From the NCBI GenBank assembly GCA_016714785.1, contig JADKCC010000029.1, positions 36,660 through 100,659 on the forward strand: 64,000 nucleotides of DNA, given 5' to 3'. The notes under the pieces are model-generated. The model did no database searches and was not told the origin of the DNA. It saw only the letters and a program-made list of their open reading frames with translations. Position 1 is the stretch's first letter, and each line of letters begins with the position of its first letter. Of this stretch, positions 9,131 through 20,048 are shown piece by piece. A program made the translations under genes and the position numbers. This stretch comes from Saprospiraceae bacterium (GTDB taxonomy: Bacteria > Bacteroidota > Bacteroidia > Chitinophagales > Saprospiraceae).

Positions 9131-10398
9131 TTATATATTTTGATAGTGTCTGACGTAGGAGGCAATTTAATATATTTCCAAAGTGAATCAAAGTCGCCTC
9201 CGAAGGTTTTGGTGATTGGTTTTCCATCTCTGGTCAAACCCTTAAATACACCTTTATCGACCAGATCCCATAATGCATATTTAGCTTCAGATTTAAGATT
9301 GATCAAGCCAAAATGATTTTCTGATCCTTGTGGGTTTTTAGCATCTTTCCATTGCTCATCAAAAGCTTCAAAATAAAAACAAGTCACATTATTGCTATCA
9401 CTCCATGATTTGATCATTTTGTAGTACAAGGCAGATTTATATTCATCACAAGCCTTGGACCCATCATCTCCATAATTGTAATTAGAAAACGATGACCAAC
9501 CAGTCTCACCTATATGGACAGGTTTTTCTACGCCTAATGATTTCATATAATTCACTACACTTTTGTACTGAAAAATAGCATAGTCTCGCGCTCGCAACAT
9601 CGCTGCTTCAATTTTTTCTTTATCCGTCAGTGAAGCTTCCGCAGATTTCACACCCCAAAAATCGGGATTATAATGCGTATCATGCATCGGGTAAGTATGC
9701 AAAGAAATATAATCAACAGCATGAACCAACTTTTTTAAGTCTTCTACATGATATAAGGTATCTCCACCACCCCATGAAGCAAAATTATCTGAACTGGTAA
9801 CCCAAAGATTTTCAGGCAACTTGCCTAGCTTCTTTAGATCTTGCAAATGATTGACCCATTTCAGGATGACATTGGGCTGTACGTAATAACTCTCTGCCCA
9901 TTTGACCATAGCTTCGTTACCTACTGCTATAACTTTTACAATATCGGGGTACTGATTGGTGAGTTCTACAGCACGATTGATTTCGGTCTCATTTTTTTCA
10001 CTTTCTATATTGTGGTCTACTGGTAGACTGGTCCACGCATTTTTACAATCAATCCAAGCGCCAAGCATGATGTACATCTCAAATGTCGGATCATCCTTTT
10101 TCATCTCTTTGATGGCTTGGAGCAAATTAGCGGCTTCAGCCAAGTGTACATTGTAAGTACGCAGTATCCTGATACCCATGGCATGCAAAATTTTCAGATC
10201 TTCTTTGAGTTCTGCTATGGTGGGTTGAATATCTCTGGATATTTGGCGGTATCCACCATAACTGATCGCCTGGTACGCGGGATTCCCTAAAATATCTGCT
10301 GCTGTTTTATCTTTCACTATCGGATTCTCGTTTTGCTTTTCTTTACATGACATCACCATGATTATGCTACACAATAATACAAAATAAATTCGTTTCAT
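9124..10398 (-). CDS. GH17-like glycoside hydrolase lipoprotein
   Basis: 424 aa. A lipoprotein signal peptide with lipobox IMVMSC (Cys18) places it in an outer or inner membrane leaflet. Catalytic-motif candidates are AVGNEAMVKWA (E162) and VHIGETGWSS (E298), arranged as in GH17. It is more divergent than the two cytoplasmic GH17 domains and longer, with insertions before the second motif. Probable function: surface or periplasmic cleavage, or transglycosylation, of beta-1,3-glucan. It sits 20 bp after the phosphorylase frame and overlaps the GH30 start. Confidence 0.75.
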   Translation of the reverse strand: MKRIYFVLLCSIIMVMSCKEKQNENPIVKDKTAADILGNPAYQAISYGGYRQISRDIQPTIAELKEDLKILHAMGIRILRTYNVHLAEAANLLQAIKEMKKDDPTFEMYIMLGAWIDCKNAWTSLPVDHNIESEKNETEINRAVELTNQYPDIVKVIAVGNEAMVKWAESYYVQPNVILKWVNHLQDLKKLGKLPENLWVTSSDNFASWGGGDTLYHVEDLKKLVHAVDYISLHTYPMHDTHYNPDFWGVKSAEASLTDKEKIEAAMLRARDYAIFQYKSVVNYMKSLGVEKPVHIGETGWSSFSNYNYGDDGSKACDEYKSALYYKMIKSWSDSNNVTCFYFEAFDEQWKDAKNPQGSENHFGLINLKSEAKYALWDLVDKGVFKGLTRDGKPITKTFGGDFDSLWKYIKLPPTSDTIKIYKW

Positions 10399-10417
10399 GG
10401 ATGATGTTTTTGAATAT

Positions 10418-13400
10418 TTACTTTAATAATTGCTGGTCTACAAATACTTTAATACTTAAAATGTCACCTTTTCGACCAAATATAGAATGACTGTTGCTCT
10501 TATCTAGCGTATTTGAATTTACATTTTGATTATCACCATTTTCAAATACAAGAACTATACTACTCGTCTCAGCGATCTCATAAATCACAGGAATCTGACA
10601 AAATGTAAAAAATAATTGTCCGCTACTTAACTCTAAAGACTGTTTTTGACCTCTTAAATCAGTATAGGAAACTATTTTTGAAGCCGTCAGGAATTCTGAC
10701 TTCCTCAACAAGGCAGGATTAAATGTCAAATGTCCACTCGAAGACTTCAATACCCAACTCACCAAATCTAGAGAGTAAATCTTCTTTTACCTGACCCGTC
10801 ATACCAGGTTGTTGAGCACCTTTATGTCCGGGTGTGTGCGAATAGGGATCTGTAGGGAAAGCACCAAATAAGTCAGGTGATTTATGCACCCCAATACCAG
10901 CCTGGATTTCATAATAATGTTCCAATAATCTACCGACAGTAACCGACGATTCGTTTTGTCTGATCGCTTGCAAGCAACTTTCCTGCACTGCCAAAAGAAG
11001 CTTGGATACCATGTGCCAATAAATAGAACCTAATCCTTCATATCCATAAAAAGTTCCTGATCTACCAGTAAATGCCTTGTGATGAAATACTTTTTCGAAT
11101 ATATCAAGTAATTTTTGAGTTTCATTTTGGATCAGATCCGAGTATGCTGGTATCTCCAATATTCTCTAATGCTTTTTTTAAGATCTCCTGCATTTTTAAA
11201 ATTGCCATTAAAATGGTATTTGCCATAGATATCCTTTTCAACAATAGTTGTATTTCCTTGGCTACCCATGTCTGAATCAATGCCGAACTTACAGCATCTG
11301 ATTCATCTATGATATTTTTACCAGGAAACCTGGCAATTTTTTATTAGGATACAATATATAACTGTATTGGTCTTTTCTGAAAAGAGTTTACTGTGTTTCA
11401 TCGCATCAAGTACATGCAGTGATTGTGTACCGTCAAGATAACCTGAACTCAACACAGCCACCTGACCTTCAAGCATCTCATCCAAATACGAAATCATGAC
11501 ACCATCTTGCTTGTAAGTCATTAGATTGTACGCGTGATACAGGCCATCTTTTCTCTTATTTTGACCAATGGAATGATTGATGAATGCAAGGCTAAGCTTA
11601 ACAAATCGCTTGAGTCCTTCCATTGAAGCTGTACGTTTTTTGCCCCAAAATCCGGATTTGTATATTTGAGATCTGTAATCTGATGCCGCCTTGCCTAGTT
11701 GATCTAAAATGACCTTACGATCAGCATCAGAAATATTGCCGGATAATAAGCCTTGATGGGTATCCAAAGTTTCTCTGACACTGTGATAAAACTCAATCAA
11801 TTCATTGGACAACTTTATATTTTCAAGATCTGTCTTTTCAAAGATTTCATCTAAAAACACTAAAAATCGTCGCATATAATACAAGGTCACCATGGATACA
11901 CCATTACCTACTAAGGCATTATTGGCATCATTCCATTCGGGCCTTTGGGTATTCAGCCATATACCACCTTCCGGTATAAAATTAGACATTTTGGCCAATA
12001 AAGTAGCCAAAAGCTTTTCTATCAAATTGACGCGATAAATATCATTGTCGTTGTCTTTTAATAGAGCACCATCAGCGCCTACAGAAGTCATGCTTTCTCT
12101 GATTCTGGCATCCCAATGATGATCAAAATCGATGGTATCTTTAGGATTATTGACTATATCTTCATAGGGTTTGATAATATACGGTACCGCTGCATATACA
12201 AAATAATCCTGATCAAAGTAAGCTTCTAGTCCACCGGGCTTGAACTTTTGGATGATCTCCAAAAACTTTTGCAAATAAATAATCTGGTGGTCTCCCCAAT
12301 ATCCTATGTAAGACCACGGATCATCAGGTTCTATGGTTTCCCAATCAAATCCACCTTTGGTTACCCGATACGGATTGTATCCATCAAAGGTCGATGCATT
12401 GAGAAATTTGAATATCATACCATCTATATATTCTGGATATGAATAAGCCAATGCTTCCCAGTTTTGGAAGATATCTCGCCAATTGCCTTCATAGTCTAGT
12501 ATCTTGTCACCAGTATTTTCAGCTCTAAGATTGATAGAAAATCTATTCCAAGGTCTGCTAGGGTCTCCATGTCTTCGACTAAATTTCAAAGGAAGATACT
12601 CCATAGTAAGGCGTATCAGATCAGGATCTTGTGTTTCTATTGCTTTGTTGCAAAGGACTTGATAATGAGATTTGGCTTCCAAAGAATTAAAAAAGGCCTG
12701 ATTGTTTTCGACTACTGCATTGTTGGCTTTACTTACATACTGCTCAAAATCGACTTTTTCTACATGATACCCATCATCAAATATTCCTCCGCGCATGATG
12801 TTAAAAAGCACATTGGAATAGTTTCTGCAATCCTGTAGAGGGTCATTAGTATATTGTAACCCATCTGCTGACGCTACCAAATTGATCAGATTTTCGGTGC
12901 CTTTCTGAATATCGTCTGCTATTTTGGATTTAAAATCTGTTGTAGATTGAATCTCATGAATAATGTCTGCTACCTGACTATGATTTTTATTGACATCTGC
13001 TACAAAAAACCAGGTCTCACTGGCAGATGACTTTAAGTGAAGATCCGTACAAATAAAATATGCTCCTTTTTCTCCTTTTATGTCTGATTCTGCAGCAACA
13101 TTTTGTCCTTTTCTAAAAGCATTGAGCTGTAATGATGATAATAGATTGGTGACTTTAGAAAGGCCATGGGACCAAACAATGTTGGCTTTTAAAGCTTCGC
13201 TTGGCTCAGCTTTATCCACAATAATCGCACTGAGTGCAAAAATTCCTAAACCCGATTCTGCATGTAGTTCAGTTCGTTTGTAGGCATCAACAAGGTGGCT
13301 GCTTGCTGTTTGCAATCCACTACTTACACCATGAGGCATGACATTTTGTATGCCATCCAACACGGTCAATTGGATATCCTGAAGGCCGTTATTGATCAGG

Positions 13401-13849
13401 GTAGCAGTTTTTACAAAACCATACCTATCGCTTGATGCCCATGAATACCTGAAAGTAAGATCATAATCTACCAAGGTCTCTTCAAAGACAATGACATTGC
13501 CATAGATACTTTTGTAGAGATTATTGACCGTCTTTAAATTGGAAGTATTTCGAATCGAAAAAGGCTCCCAAATCACCATGTCAGTATCATTTCCGATCTG
13601 AAATATGGTTTTGCTTCCCGTGATATCGGCAAACTCAGTAATCTTATCGTCGGTATAATATGGGAACAACGCGTACTCTGCATTTTTTCGCCCTGCTGAA
13701 AGTCCTCCATTGCTGGAAATAAACATCCAATGGTCAGAATCACTCACCACGCTCATAAAAAAAGGACGCATTTGATCATTGTTAGAAATCTTTAGAAATG
13801 GGATTTCTCCAAACTCTTCAAACGTCAATTTTACTTCTTTATCACTCAT
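10418..13849 (-). pseudogene. GH149-like beta-1,3-glucan phosphorylase, frameshifted in its last third
   Basis: The first 843 aa (13849-11318) are an open phosphorylase frame of the GH94/GH149/GH161 group. The general-acid Asp is in RPEWNDANNALVG (D641), and the motif DGIQNVMPHGV lies near residue 165. From about 11350 the frame changes several times: LPGFL and then DESDAVSSALIQTW appear in different frames, GNTTIVEKDIYGKYHFNG in another, then a 146-aa frame (11159-10719, TGRSGTFYGYEGLGSIYWHM) and a 115-aa frame (10765-10418). Together they give about 1130 aa, the usual size of GH149/GH161 enzymes. Gene context (GH16/17/30) favours GH149, beta-1,3-oligoglucan phosphorylase, acting in the cytoplasm to yield glucose-1-phosphate. 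At least four indels are needed, some next to A runs, so consensus error competes with genuine loss. Confidence 0.7.
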
Positions 13850-13889
13850 ACCTAACAGGGTCTGCTTTACTTTATTATTTTATTTATAT

Positions 13890-14717
13890 TTAGTTTGCTT
13901 TTTGATATACTCTGACATAATCTACTGTCATACTTTGGGGAAAAGGCGTTTTATCAGTAGGAAAACCTACAAAATTTCCACCAACGGCAATATTAAGTAT
14001 CATGAAAAAAGGCGTATTGTACACCCATTCGCCAGGTACATCTTTGGAAGTGATAGTGCCATATAGGTAATCATTGACAAAAAAGTCTATCTTATCTTCG
14101 CTCCATTCTACTGCATATACGTAAAAATCACTGTCAAACCTTCCATTGATTAAAGAATAAAATTTATTAACTGGATTACCTCCGCTATATCCTGGGCCAT
14201 GTAATGTACCTATGATCGTACTAGGTTGCTGGCCTCTAAGTTCCAATATATCAATCTCCCCGCATTGTGGCCATTTTACTTCTGTGATAGTTTCACTAAG
14301 CATCCAGAAAGCCGGCCAAATACCAGGTCCAAAAGGTGTTTTGATTTTGGCTTCAAATCTTCCATACTTTTGTGCAAAAAGCCCTTGAGTTTTAAGTCTT
14401 GCTGACGAAAAATTGGCGCCATTGAAAGGTACATTTAATGCTGTAATCACTAATTTACCATCACCATCGAGTTTAACATTATCTGGTCTTTTGGTATAAG
14501 TTTGGAATTCTCCGTTTCCCCAGCCATCCTGTCCTTGACCAAGGTCATACGTCCATTTTGTAGGATCCGGTGCCGCCCCTTTCTCGCCTTCAAATTCATC
14601 GCTCCAAGTGAGTGACCACTGCCGCGGCTCTAATTTTTGGAAGTCATCTGCATCGCATCCTAGATAAAGAAAGGAAACCAACAATAATCCTAATTGAAAT
14701 ATATTCTTGCTAATCAT
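13890..14717 (-). CDS. GH16 endo-beta-1,3-glucanase (laminarinase) lipoprotein
   Basis: 275 aa. Lipoprotein signal with lipobox FLYLGC (Cys21). A single GH16 domain follows, with the catalytic signature GEIDILE: nucleophile E154, D156 and acid/base E159. The substrate-cleft motifs GIWPAFWML and LHGPGYSGG are also present. The ExDxxE form without a beta-bulge Met differs slightly from the canonical EIDIME but keeps all three acids. Expected reaction: endo-hydrolysis of beta-1,3 (or mixed-linkage) glucan at the cell surface, making oligosaccharides for the symporter and phosphorylase downstream. Lies 19 bp after the glycan-binding lipoprotein gene and 40 bp before the phosphorylase. Confidence 0.88.
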   Translation of the reverse strand: MISKNIFQLGLLLVSFLYLGCDADDFQKLEPRQWSLTWSDEFEGEKGAAPDPTKWTYDLGQGQDGWGNGEFQTYTKRPDNVKLDGDGKLVITALNVPFNGANFSSARLKTQGLFAQKYGRFEAKIKTPFGPGIWPAFWMLSETITEVKWPQCGEIDILELRGQQPSTIIGTLHGPGYSGGNPVNKFYSLINGRFDSDFYVYAVEWSEDKIDFFVNDYLYGTITSKDVPGEWVYNTPFFMILNIAVGGNFVGFPTDKTPFPQSMTVDYVRVYQKAN

Positions 14718-14736
14718 TTTATGTTTTTTTTATGGG

Positions 14737-16612
14737 TTATTTTCTAAATAAAATATTGTCCAAAAAGATAGTACCATTGCCTTCTATCTTGATCTGGATA
14801 ACATTATCCAACTTGACAGGTGCAAAAGCAGTCAATGGTATATCAACACTATTCCATCCTTGAGTGGGTACGGTCAATGTAAAAGGAGTTTCTACTGGAC
14901 CGGGACTGATTAAAAATATCTTAAGTTCTGTGGAATTTGCCGTCCAATAATCTAAATGTAAAAACTGCAAAGCGGAAACATTTTGAGCGGTTCCAAATTG
15001 GGTGCCTTGGTAATTTAATCCATCATACCTCAATACTTTGTTGTTTTGGATGGATATCTCTGATACTTTAGTAGCTTGGCCCCAGTTAGGGTTGAAATCC
15101 GTAGCTGCTACATTAGTATAAGAATCACTGAAAATTGAAATCACATTTGCAGGGGGATATTGTGGGAGTGGTGCAGTTGAAGTTGGCGCAGTTGCGCCTC
15201 CACCACCGCCAGACTTATAAAAATATACATTATCTATATAGACATTTGGATATTCGCCAGAAAGTACTAACTGAGCTAGATTTCCTCTACGTGTCAATCC
15301 AGTAAAAGCTGTCAAAGGTACATCTATACCTACCCAATTCCCGCTTGTGATCGTTGGTGCTCTAAATGTAAGTTCATGCGATGTATCATCACCACCACCA
15401 TAAGCATTATTGGCGCCGAAATCAACTAAAAGTACTTTAAATGTTTTGGCAGACGTCACCGCATCTGGTGTCCACATATCGATATGAAAATGGGTCATGC
15501 TCGTGGCGTTAATGGTATTTGATACAAACTCTATACCCACGAAATTGAGATTACGGTATCTGATAATATCATCATTTTGTACTTTATCAAAAAAACTCCT
15601 CCGCTGTAGAAAACTGCCATCTAGTGTTCCAGGTATCCACGGGCACATTGGTGTACGCATTGCTATATAACGAAATTACATCAGCAGCTGCTTTATTTGG
15701 CGTAGTCGCAGGTGTCGTAGGTCTAGGTGTTAAGCCTGCTGATTTAATAATCAAAGCACCTGCTGCATCCTTGCCTCCTACCTTTGCAGTGATCGTAGCG
15801 CTCCCTGCTCCCAACACTTTGACTTCACCATTCGCATTGACAGTGGCTATATTTTCGTCAGAAGATTCAAAGGTAAAAAATGCAGCTGAAGGATCTACCT
15901 CCTGATCTATACCATTGGGAAGATTGGCTGATGCTTTAAATCCTGTCACCTTGACAGTTTCACCGACCTCTGCTTCTTTAGTTTCTGACAAGCCATTCAT
16001 TATGGCATGTTTTAGATGAGCTACTGTACCCAGATTTTCAAACTTTACTTCATCTATCCAAAACGTGTATCCGTTACCTTCTTCAGCACCTTCAGAATAA
16101 TAAAACATTCCTTTTTCAGATGTCAACTGAGCAGGATCTGGTAGCGGAATATAATATTTTTTCCAATTGGTATTAACTTTTACACCTGATACTGATGTAG
16201 TATATTTATTAGCACCTAAATCAAGACCAAAACCTACTAAATCTATGCTTGCTGATTTACTAGCTCGAGCCCAAAAAGTGAGTACATTATAAGATGATAG
16301 ATCTCTACCAGAAGATGTAAAAAAAGCTCCACCTGCATAAGCTCCTCTAGGGTCATTGGCATCTGGCACTTCAAACTTCATTACAGCAGCAGAGTTATTA
16401 TAGGTGTCTTTGCTATCCACTTGGAAAGCCGCAGGGAATGATCCACTAAACGCCGCATATAGGAGGCCACCGCTAAATCCATCAATAAAAACATTTGGAT
16501 CTTTAGAGTTGTCAGGACCAGAAAGATCTTCTACATCACGTTCACATGCATTTGCAAAGATGAGAATGCTAAAAACAATTAAAAATTGAGCAAAATTATT
16601 TAAAATTTTCAT
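14737..16612 (-). pseudogene. Surface glycan-binding lipoprotein (Ig-like plus glucan-binding repeats), one frameshift
   Basis: Two frames join into one protein of about 620 aa. 16612-15587 encodes a lipoprotein signal (Cys23), a CBM-like beta-sandwich (about 37-195), a BIG2-type Ig domain (about 210-290, VTGFKASANLP ... GSATITAKVGGKDAAG) and the start of a glucan-binding module. The same module resumes in the next frame (DDIIRYRNLNFVG) and is followed by a second one ending LDNILFRK. The shift lies at the T7 run read as GAGTTTTTTTGATAAAG on the minus strand near 15595; one T fewer restores GluGluPhePhe-AspLys. A sequencing error is therefore the simplest explanation. Role: SusE/F-like or SGBP-like capture of beta-glucan at the surface. 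It directly precedes the GH16 gene. Confidence 0.75.
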
Positions 16613-16618
16613 GGCTTT

Positions 16619-19600
16619 CTATTTTGTTAGGTTAATATGAATATATGTTCTGATTTCCCATTCATTACCATTGTCAAAACCTAAAGCGTTAGGATCAGGA
16701 ACTACATTGCCTGCAGGATCAATGGTTTGAATAGGTGAATATCTTGGTGAATATTTATCTAGTGTTCTATAAGTGGTCATCACACCTAACCTTGTGCCTG
16801 GCAAAGGAAACCAATCTGGTTTGCCCGTAGTAGTAGATATATCAAGCATCCATTGCATCGGGAAAGTAAGATTGAAGTCTCTGTGATAATCATAAGGTCC
16901 CCAATCATTGAACTTCAGAAAGGTATGAAACTTCATCTTTTTATATAATAAACGTACATCAGCACCATATCTTCTGACCAATCTTGCATCACTACCATTT
17001 GCTTGTGCATCTCCTGCATATACATTGGCTATGATTCCAAAATTTTTATTTACCTTAGATACTATTCTAGTTTGTACTTCCCAAAGATCTTGAGCTGGTG
17101 GCGCTCCAGGGAATGCAAATGTGGTTCTTCCATCAGGAAATATTCCAATCGCTGCGTCCATAGTGGTAGGCAGGTGTCTATACACTAGTCCAGCACTTAG
17201 AGCAAATTTTGAATCTTCTGACCTATCATTATCCCATTCATACATCCATGTACCTGGTGTAGGATCATAAGTTAATAATAGTTCTCCTGCCACAGTCTCT
17301 CTGTTAGCCCTAACAACAAACGGGTCTGAGATGATATTTCTAGGTCTGGCAGGCGCTGTAAGTCCGGAAGCCATTGGGCCTTCTATCGGCTTTTGCCAAA
17401 GGAAGTTAGGTGCTATCTCGAAGTTGCCGATTCTGTAGGCAAATCCACTCAAGAAGTTGTACTGATTACCACTACCACTATCCTTAAGCCTCCATCCAGT
17501 AAATGTCTGTGTAAGGTCTGCACCACCTTGTGCTACTAAACCTTGCACCGCAGACTGTGCGTACCAATTGAATGTACCTGATTGAAGCGTAAATTTAATT
17601 TTTCCTCCCCAATTATCTGTACTATTAATTTTGTCTTGATACGCCGTCATAACTCCATTACCGTCTTCACGTGACAATTGGAAAACACGACCATTCAAAG
17701 GTTGCCCTGCCCATATACCGCCAATATCAACCCCTAATTTTCCAAACTTACGGGCAGCGTGCATAGTAATTCTTCTGGTTTTAGGCTGTGGAATAGCGAA
17801 TGAACTCTCAGTCAAACCCAACTGCTCTAAATCTTCATGAGCAACAGCAGTCAATTTAACTTTTGCTACTTCTTTGGTGTATTTCAACAATACGGCAGGG
17901 TTGGCTCCCCACCATAATTGTGGACCAAATGCCGCTTTTAGTCCGTTAAACTTCTTTTTGCCTTCTATCTCGAAGCCGAAAGGAGCTATACCATTATATA
18001 TATCGATGTTAGGACCATAGTTTGCTTCTGGATATAATCCAAAGAAATCACCTTCATATCCCCAATGGTAATGTCCTGTTCTGTAAAAGCCATTTAGGTT
18101 AAAAAGTTTATGGTCCCAGCTGTATGTGGCGCGATATACCTGAAAACGATTATTATCTTGTAAGGTAACTGCGCCATTATTTCCTTGAATCAAAACTGGA
18201 CGACCTCTATTTTCGTAAAAAATCTGATCGATAGGGTTTTGTGCTACATTACCCAAGATATTAAATTCCACATTGGCACGCATATTTGAAGTAGGTTGCG
18301 CTTCTACTCCTACGTAAAAGGATTGCATGTGATCAAAACCTTGTTGATTGGGGAATAAGTTGGCGCCTTTCACTGGATCTTTTGGAGTAGTGGTCAAACT
18401 ACCACCTGTATTGTAGGTATTGAATTCTAAGCCTAATCTACTTAAACTGATCAAGCTAGACTTGCCGCTATTCATCGCTGCTTTGTCACCTCTTGCTTTG
18501 AGTTCAGCATCTGCCATATTAATAGTGGCAAAATGTTGTTTTATGTTGGAGAGATTTTGGTTTCCTTGAAAAGGATTCAATTTATGTGCTTCTTTCAGAG
18601 CATAATATGCTGCTCGTGGATATAATTTATATAATCCCATGGCATTGGTAGGCCCTTTGGCACAGATCCCAAACCACTCTTCATTCATATTATTTTCGCC
18701 AGCGGTATAATCTGAAAAATAGCCACCATTGGACCAAGAAGCATTGCTGTCATGGATATCCAAATTTTTAGTTTGGCCATATTTCCACCAACCGTCACTA
18801 AATTGAAAAGTAAAACCACCTATTGAATTTTCAGCTTTTCCTATACCAGCGGCATTTTCATAGATCTCTTGCCAATTGCCTAGAGCAAACATTGCTTGAG
18901 CACGTTGGTCTTCTTCACTGGACTTCACATTGAATGCGTCGGCACCAAATTCTGTAAACAGAACAGGCTTTCCATATTCTTTTTTGACCCTATCAAAAAG
19001 ATCACCAAAAGAAATCCCCCTATATACATTGGTGCCAAAAATATCTACATCTTTACACTCTTTAGCTATGATATCTAAAAAAAGTAGGTCACCATTACAC
19101 AATGCTACAGGATGATTCATATCCATACTTTTGATGGCCTTAGCTCCTTCATTAAATAAGGTGTACATTGGGATAGCTTTTTGAGTAGATTTTCTATCCT
19201 TCATAGGTATATTTTCTGTTTCGGCACCTTCCCAGAATAATCCATAGTTATTTTCATTCCCAAGTAAATAAAGTAATAAGCCTGGGGTGTTTTTATAATC
19301 CTCAGCAATTTTTTTGACTTCAGCAAGCAATAATGCTCTTACTTTAGGGTCAGCATAATCTGTATTGGGATACCATACACCGTCCACGTTAAGCCCATAT
19401 CTGCCATAAGCATGATTGAGCATAGTGTAAATCCCATACGTCTCATATATATATGTGATCCATTTCTTAGGCATACCCGCATAAACCCGAATGGCATTGA
19501 CCCCCATATTGGCCAATAAAGACATTTCGTCATCGAGCGCTGCTTTGATAACACCATCCGTTTGATCCCAAAGTGAGTAAGAGTAATTAGTCCCAATTGG

Positions 19601-19765
19601 GAAGTAATCCCAATTCATACCATTAATCATAATGCTTTTATCATCGACTTTGATCGTCGTACCCGCATCAGAGTTGGAAATAGTTACCTTGCCATACTGG
19701 CCAAAGTTTTCATTTGTAAATAAACAAAATAAAAATAGGATCAATCCTAAATTCTTCTTCATCAC
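16619..19765 (-). CDS. GH2-like glycosidase domain fused to an outer-membrane beta-barrel
   Basis: 1048 aa. A signal peptide (to about residue 22) precedes a TIM-barrel glycosidase domain (about 25-410) with GH2/GH5-clan motifs: acid/base Glu in YLLGNENN (E171) and nucleophile Glu in LFTEFGADA (E272). The remaining 620 residues consist of alternating strands with aromatic girdles and end in EIRTYIHINL, typical of an outer-membrane beta-barrel. An enzyme tethered to its own barrel would sit at the outer membrane. It is the first gene of the glucan operon, where a SusC/SusD pair would normally be expected. Clan-level assignment is firm; the exact family and linkage specificity are not. Confidence 0.75.
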   Translation of the reverse strand: MMKKNLGLILFLFCLFTNENFGQYGKVTISNSDAGTTIKVDDKSIMINGMNWDYFPIGTNYSYSLWDQTDGVIKAALDDEMSLLANMGVNAIRVYAGMPKKWITYIYETYGIYTMLNHAYGRYGLNVDGVWYPNTDYADPKVRALLLAEVKKIAEDYKNTPGLLLYLLGNENNYGLFWEGAETENIPMKDRKSTQKAIPMYTLFNEGAKAIKSMDMNHPVALCNGDLLFLDIIAKECKDVDIFGTNVYRGISFGDLFDRVKKEYGKPVLFTEFGADAFNVKSSEEDQRAQAMFALGNWQEIYENAAGIGKAENSIGGFTFQFSDGWWKYGQTKNLDIHDSNASWSNGGYFSDYTAGENNMNEEWFGICAKGPTNAMGLYKLYPRAAYYALKEAHKLNPFQGNQNLSNIKQHFATINMADAELKARGDKAAMNSGKSSLISLSRLGLEFNTYNTGGSLTTTPKDPVKGANLFPNQQGFDHMQSFYVGVEAQPTSNMRANVEFNILGNVAQNPIDQIFYENRGRPVLIQGNNGAVTLQDNNRFQVYRATYSWDHKLFNLNGFYRTGHYHWGYEGDFFGLYPEANYGPNIDIYNGIAPFGFEIEGKKKFNGLKAAFGPQLWWGANPAVLLKYTKEVAKVKLTAVAHEDLEQLGLTESSFAIPQPKTRRITMHAARKFGKLGVDIGGIWAGQPLNGRVFQLSREDGNGVMTAYQDKINSTDNWGGKIKFTLQSGTFNWYAQSAVQGLVAQGGADLTQTFTGWRLKDSGSGNQYNFLSGFAYRIGNFEIAPNFLWQKPIEGPMASGLTAPARPRNIISDPFVVRANRETVAGELLLTYDPTPGTWMYEWDNDRSEDSKFALSAGLVYRHLPTTMDAAIGIFPDGRTTFAFPGAPPAQDLWEVQTRIVSKVNKNFGIIANVYAGDAQANGSDARLVRRYGADVRLLYKKMKFHTFLKFNDWGPYDYHRDFNLTFPMQWMLDISTTTGKPDWFPLPGTRLGVMTTYRTLDKYSPRYSPIQTIDPAGNVVPDPNALGFDNGNEWEIRTYIHINLTK

Positions 19766-19794
19766 ATGGCTTTTAATGATTAATAAATGTCAAG

Positions 19795-19854
19795 CAAAAT
19801 TAGACTCATACGACGAAGATTAAGTATTTTACAATACATCAATACTACATCATA
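19795..19854 (-). promoter_or_regulatory. Glucan operon promoter with 20-bp activator-like site
   Basis: Minus-strand box TAATTTTG (19802-19795) fits TAnnTTTG and lies 30 nt before ATG 19765. The element TATGATGTAGTATTGATGTA (19854-19835) ends 32 nt upstream of the box and contains TGATGTA twice at 11-bp period. It is identical to the element at 1422-1441. Probable binding site for the regulator encoded divergently at 20049. Confidence 0.65.
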
Positions 19855-19873
19855 CAGTAATTAGTCATTATTA

Positions 19874-19887
19874 ATGATGTAGTAATC
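19874..19887 (+). promoter_or_regulatory. Inverted partial copy of the activator-like site
   Basis: ATGATGTAGTAATC on the plus strand repeats the first 11 nt of the 20-bp site in the opposite orientation, pointing at the regulator gene. It may serve autoregulation. Weak evidence from a short match. Confidence 0.35.
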
Positions 19888-20048
19888 TGATATTTTAGAA
19901 AATATTGCCCTAATATTGCTAAACTTTTCATTTACGCTATCATTAACAAATCGTTAAACTTAAATTTTGACATTTTGTTTCTTGACACCATGGTAAATTT
20001 TTAGTTCGTTCGAGTATCAATCATTAAAGTTAAAAATAAATATCGGGT

